64,000 nucleotides of DNA, taken from assembly GCA_030446715.1 (NCBI GenBank), contig JAUJMU010000002.1, positions 566,631 to 630,630 on the forward strand. The letters run 5' to 3'. A program made the translations under genes and the position numbers. Source of the stretch: Cytophagales bacterium. GTDB lineage: Bacteria > Bacteroidota > Bacteroidia > Cytophagales > 172606-1. Shown here in pieces: positions 44,871 through 53,197 of the stretch. Positions within the stretch are counted from its first letter, which is position 1. Every line of letters starts with the position of its first letter. The notes under the pieces were generated by a model that was given only the letters and a program-made list of their open reading frames with translations, searched no databases and was not told the origin of the DNA.

Positions 44871-45296
44871 CTAGCGGGACAAAACGTGTGCCATTTGTGG
44901 CAGTTTTTTGATATCGCTCAGGGCCTGCTCCGAGAGAGGCTTTGTGATGAACTTAATTACGTGTTCGTTGTCAACGATTTTCTCAATATCCCGCTTGTTA
45001 TCCGAACTGGACAGGATCACCACTTTGCATTTATTCTTTACTTCATCCGGAAACATCTCAAACTCAAACAGGAACACAAATCCATCCACAATCGGCATAT
45101 TGATGTCCAGGAAAATGATGTCCGGCAGCCGGGCCGGATTGCCCTGTTCTCTTTCGAGATATTCCAGTGCGCTTTTCCCAGAATTTTTTACCTCTACGTT
45201 TTTGGCAAACCTGGTGATTTCAATAATCCGGCGGCTTATAAAGTTGTCGGTATCATTGTCATCTACAAGCATTACCAGTTCAATCGGGGCTTCCAT
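44871..45296 (-). CDS. Single-domain response regulator
   Basis: 141 residues, a receiver domain only. Acidic pocket and phosphoacceptor: MLVDDNDTDNF (Asp pair), DIIFLDINMPIVDG (Asp60 region), KVVILSSSDNK (Ser), FITKPLSEQAL (Lys). The DNDTDNFISRR start is typical of Bacteroidota stand-alone receivers that pass signals to other proteins rather than DNA. The matching kinase is not adjacent. No regulator domain or output partner can be named. Confidence 0.92.
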   Translation of the reverse strand: MEAPIELVMLVDDNDTDNFISRRIIEITRFAKNVEVKNSGKSALEYLEREQGNPARLPDIIFLDINMPIVDGFVFLFEFEMFPDEVKNKCKVVILSSSDNKRDIEKIVDNEHVIKFITKPLSEQALSDIKKLPQMAHVLSR

Positions 45297-45775
45297 GTGG
45301 TGTGGTGTTAAACGGTGATGGATAAGGGAAACAATTCAGGAAAATATCTGCTGGTCTCCCCGCTAAGTTTAGCATTTCCGGTCTTCAAAAATACACCATA
45401 ATGAGGCGGGGGAACCGGCCATATTCACCCAATCCTAAGCTGGGTAATAAAATGTCTGAAGTTCGCTGATTTGTCTGCCAGGTTTGCTCCTCTTCCCTGA
45501 ACCGGGTCATTTGCTGGAAGGTCTGCGTACAACCGGGGAGTTAAAGTATTACAGCGGGTCCGCAGGACAACTGCTTTACTGTCAGTAGAGAAAACTTACA
45601 AAGGATGACCAGCCGTGCCAAAGGCTGATGGTAACCTGACCTGAAAAAGGGAAAGTGTAAGAATCAGTGGGAACAGTGAAATGTTGGGCTGCCTTTATGG
45701 GGTAAGTGCTGTTCAGTGGTAGCGGCGCAGGTAAAAGAGGAACTTTCTTCCGCCTGGACGAAAAAGGGCGGGGGT
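45297..45775. other. Non-coding gap
   Basis: 479 bp between the response regulator start and the end of rsmG. I find no convincing gene, repeat array, hairpin or RNA motif; the short open frames here have no codon or family support. It must hold the response regulator promoter. Confidence 0.5.
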
Positions 45776-46399
45776 CTACGCCACCGGTATATATACCACG
45801 GATTTAGTCTGAAAGTACTCTTCTTCAAAATAAGCGGAGAGCGGAAAAAGTTTGTGCTTTACCTTAGCCTCCTGCAGTTCCTGGTTAAGGTCGCCACCCT
45901 TGAGGTATAGAATTCCGTTGCGCAGGTTGTGCTGCCATGGCTTGTTGAACCGGTGCTTCACCCAACCATAGAATTCTTTGAGGTCCGTGACGGCCCGGCT
46001 GACCACAAAGTCGTACTTCTCCCGGAGCTGCTCAGCCCGGTTCTGGCTGGCCTCTACGTTGGTCAGCCCAATGACACCGGCAACCTCCTGCACCACCCTG
46101 ATTTTTTTCCCGATGGAATCTACCAGATGAAAGTGGCACTGGGGAAAAAGAATGGCCAGTGGAATACCCGGAAACCCGCCACCTGTGCCGACATCCAGAA
46201 TGTCAGTACCTGACTTGAATGAAATGACTTTGGCAATGCCCAGTGAGTGGAGTACGTGCCGTTCGTAGAGGTGGTCAATGTCCTTGCGGGAAATCACGTT
46301 GATCCTTGCATTCCATTCTTCGTAAAGCGGCCTGAGCTGCGCAAACTGCTCCAACTGGCCCGGAGATAAAGCTGGAAAATACTTCTGGATCAGTTCCAT
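45776..46399 (-). CDS. rsmG: 16S rRNA (guanine(527)-N7)-methyltransferase
   Basis: 207 residues from ATG 46399. The open frame reaches 46486 but that part lies over a terminator hairpin and a heptad array. SAM-binding motif DILDVGTGGGFPGIPLAI, family markers RINVISRKDIDHLYERHVLHSL at the N-terminus and VVSRAVTDLKEFYGW. It methylates G527 of 16S rRNA; loss gives low-level streptomycin resistance in other bacteria. It is single, downstream of the sigma-factor unit but separated by that unit's terminator. Confidence 0.95.
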   Translation of the reverse strand: MELIQKYFPALSPGQLEQFAQLRPLYEEWNARINVISRKDIDHLYERHVLHSLGIAKVISFKSGTDILDVGTGGGFPGIPLAILFPQCHFHLVDSIGKKIRVVQEVAGVIGLTNVEASQNRAEQLREKYDFVVSRAVTDLKEFYGWVKHRFNKPWQHNLRNGILYLKGGDLNQELQEAKVKHKLFPLSAYFEEEYFQTKSVVYIPVA

Positions 46400-46403
46400 G
46401 GTT

Positions 46404-46438
46404 AAGTAGCGGGTAGTGAGTATCGGGTAGTGAGACCG
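46404..46438 (+). repeat. Heptanucleotide array before rsmG
   Basis: AAGTAGC (46404), GGGTAGT (46411), GAGTATC (46418), GGGTAGT (46425), GAGACCG (46432): constant phase, five bases from the rsmG start codon. Confidence 0.7.
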
Positions 46439-46443
46439 AAAAA

Positions 46444-46486
46444 TAAACAAAATGGCCTCTTGCCTTATATATGGGCAGGAGGCCAT
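46444..46486 (-). terminator. Intrinsic terminator of the glycosyltransferase-sigma unit
   Basis: ATGGCCTCTTGCC (46452-46464) pairs with GGCAGGAGGCCAT (46474-46486) with one G-T pair; on the minus strand it is followed by a T-rich stretch. Confidence 0.8.
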
Positions 46487-46518
46487 CCTTAGGTTGGATA
46501 AATTCTGACAGAAAATGA

Positions 46519-47163
46519 TCAGATAAATTCTTTCTTGTCCTTTACAAGGTCATACAGGAGTTCGCGGGCCCGGTGCAACTGCGCCTTTACGGTACCCAGC
46601 GGAGCCTGCAGTTCATCAGCAATTTCTTCGTAAGACAACTCCCGGAAGTAGCGCATGTTGACCAGGGTCTGGTACTTGGGTGGCAGCTTGGTAATGATCA
46701 GTTGCATGATCTCAATCTTCTGCCCCTTTATGGCCTCCTCCTGCGGATTCAGGTTGATATCCTTGATGTCCATGCTTACATCTTCGCCGTTGTCATCGCG
46801 GTATGAAGCACTGATGCTGGTGGTTTCCAGCCGCTTTTTACGGATAAAGTCAATGCAATTGTTGGTTGCAATCCGGAAAAGCCAGGTGCTGAAGGTATAA
46901 TCTTTTTTGAATTTATGCAGGCTGCGGAAGGCTTTGGCAAATGCTTCAATTGTCAGATCTTCGGCGTCGTCAACATTGCGCACCATTTTAAGAATTGTGT
47001 GGTAAAGCGGTTTTTTGTACCGCTTCATCAATTCAGCATACGCCTTCTGGTCACCTTGTTCCTTGGCCTGGTCAATCAGCTTAAAATCTTGAAGGGCTTT
47101 TTCTGAGAATTGCTTGCTATCGAAAGGGTTCTGTTCAACAGAAAAATCTTTGTCTATTGCCAT
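46519..47163 (-). CDS. RNA polymerase sigma factor (ECF type)
   Basis: 214 residues. Region 2: YHTILKMVRNVDDAEDLTIEAFAKAFRSLHKF and TFSTWLFRIATNNCIDFIRKKR. Region 4: IITKLPPKYQTLVNMRYFRELSYEEIADELQAPLGTVKAQLHRARELL. A longer N-terminal lead (about 35 residues) precedes region 2. No anti-sigma gene is next to it. The gene begins within the last ten bases of the upstream glycosyltransferase gene, so the two are translated from one transcript. This subgroup is widespread and often essential-looking in Bacteroidota (recalled). Confidence 0.92.
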   Translation of the reverse strand: MAIDKDFSVEQNPFDSKQFSEKALQDFKLIDQAKEQGDQKAYAELMKRYKKPLYHTILKMVRNVDDAEDLTIEAFAKAFRSLHKFKKDYTFSTWLFRIATNNCIDFIRKKRLETTSISASYRDDNGEDVSMDIKDINLNPQEEAIKGQKIEIMQLIITKLPPKYQTLVNMRYFRELSYEEIADELQAPLGTVKAQLHRARELLYDLVKDKKEFI

Positions 47164-48260
47164 CGGATGCGTTTTGAGAAAAGAGCTGTAACTCCAATAA
47201 TAGAATAATAAATGGTGTATAAGAAGTCGAAGGCCGGTAAAAGATACCAGCGAACACGGGAGTCAATAATTGTAGCGGCCCGGGAAAGCATGACTACCTG
47301 CACCAACATCCTTACCACGAAGCCCGCCGCCACGTATGGAATAAACGATTGCAGGCATAGTAAGGTTATACCAGTCACCCAAAAAACTCCCTGCGCACCC
47401 GTAAGAAATCCGAGCAGCATTTTGTTGCGGGTACTGTACCGTTTGCCAACCGCAAGGTGCCGTTTCTTTTGCCGGAACCAGGCTTTGAATGTACGCTTCG
47501 GCACCGATTCAATAGATGCTTCGGGAGCGGTCCGGATCGCCACGTTCCGGCTGTTTGCCACCTCTCCCACAAAGAGATCATCATCACCTCCCACTACCCC
47601 CAGGTGTGAATGAAAACCTTTGTTCCCGATAAAAACCGATTTGCGGTAGGCTAAGTTCCGCCCCACGCCCATGTAAGGCAATCCCGCAAGGGCAAACGAA
47701 AGATACTGCACAGCTGTATAGAAGGTTTCGTACCGGATCATAAAATTGAGAAACCCGGGTTCGGCACTGTACGGCGAATAGCCCAACACGATGTGCTTGT
47801 CCCCTTCTATCTTGCTTGCCATCAGGCGTATCCAGTCATTGCTCTGCGGCCGGCAATCGGCATCGGTCAGAAGGATAATGTCGTACCGGGCCGCGCGGAT
47901 TCCCAGGGTGAGAGCGTATTTTTTGGGGGCGATGTGCCCGGGTGTAGCGTTGATCCGGACGAGTTTTATTTTTTCGTGCCTTGCCGCCTCCAGCAACAGA
48001 TAATCGTAGCATTCATCGGAGGACCGGTCATCGGCGATGATGATTTCGTACGCGGGATAATTCTGCTCAAGCAGCAGCGGAATCAGGTGCTGCAGGTTTT
48101 CCAGTTCATTCCATGCCGCTACCACCACCGATACGCCCGGTTCGTCTGCGGTGGCAGGTGACTGATCGTGGTACCAGGCGAGCCGCGAGAAGAAGAACAA
48201 CTGGTAGAAAAGAATGACAGCAATGCTTGCCGCAAAGGCAATAAGCGTACAGATTTCCAA
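47154..48260 (-). CDS. Membrane-bound family 2 glycosyltransferase
   Basis: 368 residues, apparently starting with TTG at 48260 (no upstream ATG in frame close by). An N-terminal membrane helix (LIAFAASIAVILFYQLFFF) is followed by the GT-A domain: VSVVVAAWNELENL, IIIADDRSSDECY, ILLTDADCRPQS (DxD), GGDDDLFVGEVA and QKKRHLAVG (in place of Q/RxxRW). Two to three C-terminal helices follow. It probably builds a surface polysaccharide or glycolipid at the inner membrane. Substrate unknown. It overlaps the downstream sigma-factor gene by 10 bp. Confidence 0.88.
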   Translation of the reverse strand: MEICTLIAFAASIAVILFYQLFFFSRLAWYHDQSPATADEPGVSVVVAAWNELENLQHLIPLLLEQNYPAYEIIIADDRSSDECYDYLLLEAARHEKIKLVRINATPGHIAPKKYALTLGIRAARYDIILLTDADCRPQSNDWIRLMASKIEGDKHIVLGYSPYSAEPGFLNFMIRYETFYTAVQYLSFALAGLPYMGVGRNLAYRKSVFIGNKGFHSHLGVVGGDDDLFVGEVANSRNVAIRTAPEASIESVPKRTFKAWFRQKKRHLAVGKRYSTRNKMLLGFLTGAQGVFWVTGITLLCLQSFIPYVAAGFVVRMLVQVVMLSRAATIIDSRVRWYLLPAFDFLYTIYYSIIGVTALFSKRIRWQ

Positions 48261-48567
48261 GGCCGGTAGGGGAATTTTAATTGAGCAGTCAAAAATACCA
48301 AAACACCAATACCATCCGGCAGTGCGAACAGATGAATCCCCGGAACTGCCAATCAGTAACTGTTATATAGTCCCTTATTTATGTGATAAAACAACCCCTT
48401 CTGCAAGGAACTCTTCGGCATAAGGCTTGCCCACAGGCAGACCAAGTCCTTATATTCCGCTGAAAATCATTAACTTAAGTGATCCAGCAGAAAAAGAGCC
48501 GGATAAAATAAATATTGTAACAAAGTAGCATCAATTATGCTGATTCTGCTCCGGCAGGCACCGGAGA
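48261..48567. other. Non-coding gap
   Basis: 307 bp between the glycosyltransferase start and the kinase end, both on the minus strand. Around 48290-48312 an ACC-rich stretch hints at weak heptad periodicity. No terminator of the kinase gene with a clear T-run was recognised. Confidence 0.4.
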
Positions 48568-51500
48568 TTATTCCTGATGGGTCCGCACAAGTGGCAACCG
48601 GATAAAGAAAGTAGTGCCCTGCCCTTCTGCTGTGTCAAACCAGATACTGCCACCGGCGTGTTCTATGCCCCGTTTTGCCACTGCCAGACCGATGCCCGAG
48701 CCAGCATATTTAGTGCTGAAATTAGGTAAAAACACCTTCGGTTGAATCTTTTCGGCAATACCATTGCCGTTGTCCCGGATGGCAATCAGCACCTCTCCGG
48801 GCTGGTGCTGCAAGCTGACCCTGATCTCCGGCTTCCGGTCGTGCGGCACCGACTGGATGCCGTTCAGAATCAGATTCGTGAAAATCCGGCTCATGAGCTG
48901 GGCATCGCCCCTCACTTGGCATTCACAATCGGGAATGTTTGCCTCCACCACCATTTCATCGCTGTTAGAGTACAATTCCAGCGTTGTCCGGAGCACTTCG
49001 GCCACGTCGAAATATTCATCCCTGGGAACCGGCATTTTGGCGTAGGCCGAAAAAGCGGTAGCAATGTCGCTCAGGGTATCCACCTGGTCGAGCAGCGTAC
49101 CAAAGGACCTCTCCGTCCGGCCGGCTACGTCGGGGTTTTCCAGCCGCAGGGCGCGTTGCAGGTGCTGCAGGGTAAGCTTCATCGGCGTCAGCGGATTCTT
49201 GATTTCGTGGGCTACCTGCTGGGCCATTTCCCGCCAGGCTGCCTCTTTTTCCGAACGGGCCAGCGCCTGCTTGCTTTCTTCCAGATTGAGCAGCATCGTA
49301 TTGTACTCTCCTACCATCATGCCGATTTCGTCTTTTGATTCCCAGTGAATGGGCTCATTGAAAGCATGTAGCGACGTTTTCCGGATCTTCTGCGTAATCA
49401 GCCGCAGCGGTACGGTAAGAATACGGGACGCAAAATGCGAAAGCACCAGCATACTGATAAATATTGCCGTAAAAATGTTAAGAATCGTGGACAGCACTTC
49501 GATGACCTGGCTGTCCAGTTCTTCTTTGGAAGCAAAGAATGGGATACTCACAATCCCGATCAGGCGGTCCGAATTGTAGTCGTAGATGCCTTCGTACACT
49601 GCGTTGTATTTGAGTGAGCCTACCGTTTCGGCAAGCAGCACCCGGTGGTCAAAATCACGGGCCACGGCCAGGTAAGCCTCCATATTGATGTACCGGGAGA
49701 GTATGCCTTTTTCGTAAATCTCGGGCTGGCTCGACACCAGCAGGTGGCCGGTACGGTCAAATACGTTTACATCCGACTGCGTATACCGGGCAATCTGCTT
49801 GATTGAGCCTACCAGTTCTTCCTGAGACAAAGTTCCATCGCGGTATTCATTCAGGTATCCGCCGAGGCTGCTGCTCACATTTTCTGCTTTTTCAAGAAAG
49901 GACCGGTTCAGATTGTCGCGGTAGGCCGACCGTACGATGCCCAGCGTAGCAATGCTGACAGCCAGCATGGGCAGGAAAAAGGCGGCGTTCAGGTACAACT
50001 GAATCCGGGCTGCAAAGCTGACTGTCTCGCCGGATGCGATCACCCAGATACTCCTCAGAAAAATTCCGAAGCTGATCCCCAGCACCAGCACAACGAAGAG
50101 AAACGAAAAATTACTGAGCAGGTTTTTTACCGGATACCTGCTGCCCGATACCACGATCTGTTTGCCGTTGTCGCCTTCCACTACCACGTGGTGAAAGTCT
50201 TTGACTGCCAGTCCAGCCTCGGCCTCACTGGTAAATTTGAGGAGCCGGGCAGAAAAATCCTTGCGGTAGTTAAATGTCCCTTCTGCGTAGGTAATTTTGC
50301 CGTTCTGGTAAACGGCGTAGCTATACTCCCGGCTCTCGGGTGCCTGAATGAATCTTTTGTTGATAAGCAATTCAGGATACACATTGTTGGCTACCATCCG
50401 CTTCTGCTTCAGGTCAATGACTACATAGCCCAGCAACTGGCCGTCGCGGTTTACATCAATCAGACTCACATATTGCTTGATGAAATCCCGCCGGGGCTGG
50501 TTGACAAAATACAGGTTGGGGTAAGCCGTATGGTAAATCCCCTTCCCGTCCTTTTGTTTCCGGTAGGTTTTCTCGAAGTCAAAGTAACTGTGCGGTTGAT
50601 CGTCGCTCCGCAGGTGGTTTCCGTAGGGATCAAAAGCATGTACTTCTACATCATACTTGCTGAAGTAACTGCTCAGGTGTACCTGTTCTACCTTGGCGGC
50701 AATAGCACTTTCGGAGGCAAAAGGGCCCGTGAACCGGGACAGAATATACGGGTCGCGCCGGATATTGGCAGCCGCTTCGTCGAGCAGAAACTCGCCCAGC
50801 ACGTCGTTTTCGGCCAGCATCTGAATGCCAAACCGTTGCTTGTTAAGTAGCAGCTTCTGTTTTTCGAAGCTATACACGGCAAAGGCACCTACGGCCGCAC
50901 TGATCAGCGCCGCGGTAAAAAAATAAGTAGCCGTGGCATACCGGAATTTATACAAATGCCGGGTAAAACGCGCCAGCAGCACCCCGAACCCATACAAGGT
51001 ATGCAGCACAATTACGGCCGGGTAAAATGCATTTCCAGCGTAACTGAATACGGCAAACAATAATCCCGAAGCAGGAAACCACACCCACCAGGCTGCCATT
51101 TCCCGCGACAGCCGGGCGTACAACCGCAGCAACACATGCGTGGCTACAAAATAAGAAACCGAATTCAGGATAAAAATCAGCAGGGAAACTGACCTCAGCA
51201 TTGAAAAATCAATCCCCCTCGTAATATCCAGACTAAGCTGGGAATGGACATAAAAGGTCCGGAGAACGTAAAAATGCAGGTAGAAAAGCCAGTAACTCAC
51301 CGCGCCGGCACCCAGCATCAGCAGAATACGCCCGGTAGCCGGCAAACTGATGCTGTATGCATACAGGCGGGAGCGGAAAAAATAGCGCAGCAGGTAAAAC
51401 AACCAGTATAATACAGCAATTACATTGAGCAGCAGGTCACCAAGTGAGGGATTGACCTCAGATGAGGCATAGTATTTTGCACTGAATAATTCAGTCTCGG

Positions 51501-52284
51501 CAATGACGTTGGGCAGATTGAAGTAGAGCATCAGCCACCTGACTGCCACCAGGTAAAGTGCCAGCAACACCAGTCCCCACGTATACTGGGGACGGGAATT
51601 CAGGCGACGGAGCCACCGGTCGAGCCAGAAGCCACCAGTCAGGAGAAGGAGACTACCAACCGCTACCCAGAGAAAAAAAGCATTCCGGTCACTTATATTC
51701 CCGCCGGGCAGATCGGCGCTGAAAAGATACCTGCTGTCCGGCGCCGTTATGTCCCAGCCACCCGGATAAGGACTGGTGCTGATGTAGGTGACTTCTCCCG
51801 GAAACAGACGCGGATTCAGAAGGGTACGCAAATGGTCGTTTTCAACGCCGTACTTCTGCTGCAGCGGGATAAGCGTTACAATGTCCATCCGGTTGCCAGC
51901 CTGGTCGTAAGACAGTTTCAGGGACAGAAACAACCCCGGCTTGATCTGAATGGCAGCCAGTTGCGGCAGGCCGGCAATCTGTTCGTATTCCGGTACCACC
52001 CGGTAATCAGACCAGTAAACAAGCCGTTCATTCCGGAATACAAAGGTGGGATAAGTCTCTCTCCCGGGCAGGCGCAGAAAACGTTCTTTACCGGCCAGTG
52101 ACCGGGCTTGTTCTGCAATTTGCTGAGCCCTGGCAATCTCCCGGTGTACATTCCGCTGGATGGTCTGAACGAGCAGTTCATTGCTCCTCCGGTTGTACAC
52201 CAGAAAGTATACCGCTGCCAGCAGACCCGCCGCCAACAGCAGGAACAACAGCCAGGTCCAGTATGTATGGAGAAATTTTTTCAT
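48568..52284 (-). CDS. Very large multi-pass sensor histidine kinase (NtrY-like)
   Basis: 1238 residues from ATG 52284 (frame open to 52326). First membrane helix WTWLLFLLLAAGLLAAVYFLVY, a large external sensor loop, then a central block of several helices (about 225-500), a second external region, two more helices, and around residues 880-950 a HAMP region. The kinase core has the H box VAHEIKNPLTPMKLTL (near 1030), N box MSRIFTNLILNGIQSV, G1 IRDNGNGIAEK, and GSGIGLAVAKRGIEHAGG. The H box is the NtrY/NtrB type. No response regulator is adjacent. Twice the length of ordinary kinases because of the doubled sensor/membrane part. Confidence 0.9.
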   Translation of the reverse strand: MKKFLHTYWTWLLFLLLAAGLLAAVYFLVYNRRSNELLVQTIQRNVHREIARAQQIAEQARSLAGKERFLRLPGRETYPTFVFRNERLVYWSDYRVVPEYEQIAGLPQLAAIQIKPGLFLSLKLSYDQAGNRMDIVTLIPLQQKYGVENDHLRTLLNPRLFPGEVTYISTSPYPGGWDITAPDSRYLFSADLPGGNISDRNAFFLWVAVGSLLLLTGGFWLDRWLRRLNSRPQYTWGLVLLALYLVAVRWLMLYFNLPNVIAETELFSAKYYASSEVNPSLGDLLLNVIAVLYWLFYLLRYFFRSRLYAYSISLPATGRILLMLGAGAVSYWLFYLHFYVLRTFYVHSQLSLDITRGIDFSMLRSVSLLIFILNSVSYFVATHVLLRLYARLSREMAAWWVWFPASGLLFAVFSYAGNAFYPAVIVLHTLYGFGVLLARFTRHLYKFRYATATYFFTAALISAAVGAFAVYSFEKQKLLLNKQRFGIQMLAENDVLGEFLLDEAAANIRRDPYILSRFTGPFASESAIAAKVEQVHLSSYFSKYDVEVHAFDPYGNHLRSDDQPHSYFDFEKTYRKQKDGKGIYHTAYPNLYFVNQPRRDFIKQYVSLIDVNRDGQLLGYVVIDLKQKRMVANNVYPELLINKRFIQAPESREYSYAVYQNGKITYAEGTFNYRKDFSARLLKFTSEAEAGLAVKDFHHVVVEGDNGKQIVVSGSRYPVKNLLSNFSFLFVVLVLGISFGIFLRSIWVIASGETVSFAARIQLYLNAAFFLPMLAVSIATLGIVRSAYRDNLNRSFLEKAENVSSSLGGYLNEYRDGTLSQEELVGSIKQIARYTQSDVNVFDRTGHLLVSSQPEIYEKGILSRYINMEAYLAVARDFDHRVLLAETVGSLKYNAVYEGIYDYNSDRLIGIVSIPFFASKEELDSQVIEVLSTILNIFTAIFISMLVLSHFASRILTVPLRLITQKIRKTSLHAFNEPIHWESKDEIGMMVGEYNTMLLNLEESKQALARSEKEAAWREMAQQVAHEIKNPLTPMKLTLQHLQRALRLENPDVAGRTERSFGTLLDQVDTLSDIATAFSAYAKMPVPRDEYFDVAEVLRTTLELYSNSDEMVVEANIPDCECQVRGDAQLMSRIFTNLILNGIQSVPHDRKPEIRVSLQHQPGEVLIAIRDNGNGIAEKIQPKVFLPNFSTKYAGSGIGLAVAKRGIEHAGGSIWFDTAEGQGTTFFIRLPLVRTHQE

Positions 52285-52311
52285 CAGTCTGATGTGCAGC
52301 GGCTGGCGGCC

Positions 52312-52435
52312 TAAGTAGCTGCGCAATTTTAAATTGTGAATTTTAGATTTTGAATGTCAAAACAACTCACTGATCTTCAGACCTTTTCAGCCAAAAAGCT
52401 AAAATCCAAAATGCCCTATAATTTTGCCCGCTTAC
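52312..52435 (-). repeat. Dispersed 124-bp repeat, copy 2
   Basis: Inverted relative to copy 1 at 38418-38541. The identical blocks are 52408-52435 and 52327-52356. It sits immediately upstream of the kinase start (28 bp from the ATG), and its right end comes 45 bp before the oxidase-operon terminator. It therefore forms the kinase leader. Confidence 0.85.
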
Positions 52436-52480
52436 TTAATTGAAATAATCCGGCAAACCACAGGCCGTATTGTTAAATAA

Positions 52481-52510
52481 AACAAAAAAATCTTTCCGCA
52501 ACGGAAAGAT
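52481..52510 (-). terminator. Intrinsic terminator of the respiratory gene cluster
   Basis: ATCTTTCCG (52490-52498) pairs with CGGAAAGAT (52502-52510), three-base loop; on the minus strand it runs into TTTTTTTGTTTTATTT. It lies 24 bp after the DUF983 stop. Confidence 0.9.
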
Positions 52511-52533
52511 CAAGGGGCCTGAGGGCAAAAACT

Positions 52534-52917
52534 TCACCGGGCAGCGCCGGGGTCGTACCTTACTCCGGAAAACCAATGCAGCATCAGCACTCTTGCGTAG
52601 CGGAACATCAGAGGAACGGACAGGAGGTTAGCGGTAATTATCGTCACCAGGTACACCCACAGGGGCGGATCATTTCCCAGCACGAACACGGCTACGAAGG
52701 CAGCAATCATAATGGCTACGGTAAAGGCGTAGCTGATGTACATGGCACCAAAAAAGAAGCCCGGCTCCACCTCGTACTTTAATCCGCATACCAGGCAGTT
52801 ATCCCTCGTCTCCGTAAAACGGGATAACTTCGAGAAGGGAAATTTAAAAATTTCACCCGTCCGGCAGCGCGGACACTTAGTGCCTAAAATAGCCTGTAGT
52901 TTGGATACGTCTTTCAT
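52534..52917 (-). CDS. DUF983 membrane protein
   Basis: 127 residues. A zinc-ribbon-like start (TKCPRCRTGEIF...CLVCGLKYE) and then two membrane helices (FGAMYISYAFTVAIMIAAFVAVFVL and VYLVTIITANLLSVPLMFRYARVLML). DUF983 proteins cluster with oxidase genes in many proteobacteria and Bacteroidota and are thought to help assembly; the role is not proven. Its start overlaps the end of the preceding gene by 41 bp in another frame, so translation is tightly coupled. It is the last gene of the cluster. Confidence 0.85.
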   Translation of the reverse strand: MKDVSKLQAILGTKCPRCRTGEIFKFPFSKLSRFTETRDNCLVCGLKYEVEPGFFFGAMYISYAFTVAIMIAAFVAVFVLGNDPPLWVYLVTIITANLLSVPLMFRYARVLMLHWFSGVRYDPGAAR

Positions 52918-53152
52918 TTTCTTTGCGGCTGTGCCGGTACCAGAAAAAAGCGATTACGGAGAAAATCAGATAAGGCATGGTGAGTAAAAACAAAATCCCT
53001 TTGTTCAGCCCGGCCCCGATTGAACTTTCACCGCTGCTCACGTTATTTTCTACCTGCATCCGGCACATGGCACACTGGGCAAAAGCGTCAGCCGGGTTGG
53101 CCAGCAACACCAGCATAAAGGCTGCTGCGGCAATAATCAGTAACTTTTTCAT
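52877..53152 (-). CDS. Small membrane protein with a CxxC motif
   Basis: 91 residues from ATG 53152. Signal-like helix KKLLIIAAAAFMLVLLANPADA, then FAQCAMCRMQVENN, a short loop, a second helix GILFLLTMPYLIFSVIAFFWY, and a basic tail. The CAMC pair on the outer face recalls small copper or thiol-relay proteins of the oxidase cluster, but that is inference. The same kind of protein occurs at this place in other Bacteroidota oxidase clusters (recalled). It shares 41 bp with DUF983. Confidence 0.75.
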   Translation of the reverse strand: MKKLLIIAAAAFMLVLLANPADAFAQCAMCRMQVENNVSSGESSIGAGLNKGILFLLTMPYLIFSVIAFFWYRHSRKENERRIQTTGYFRH

Positions 53153-53197
53153 ACTGTTTTCTTTTTTGAAACAAACAAAGAAACACACAGGTTCTGG

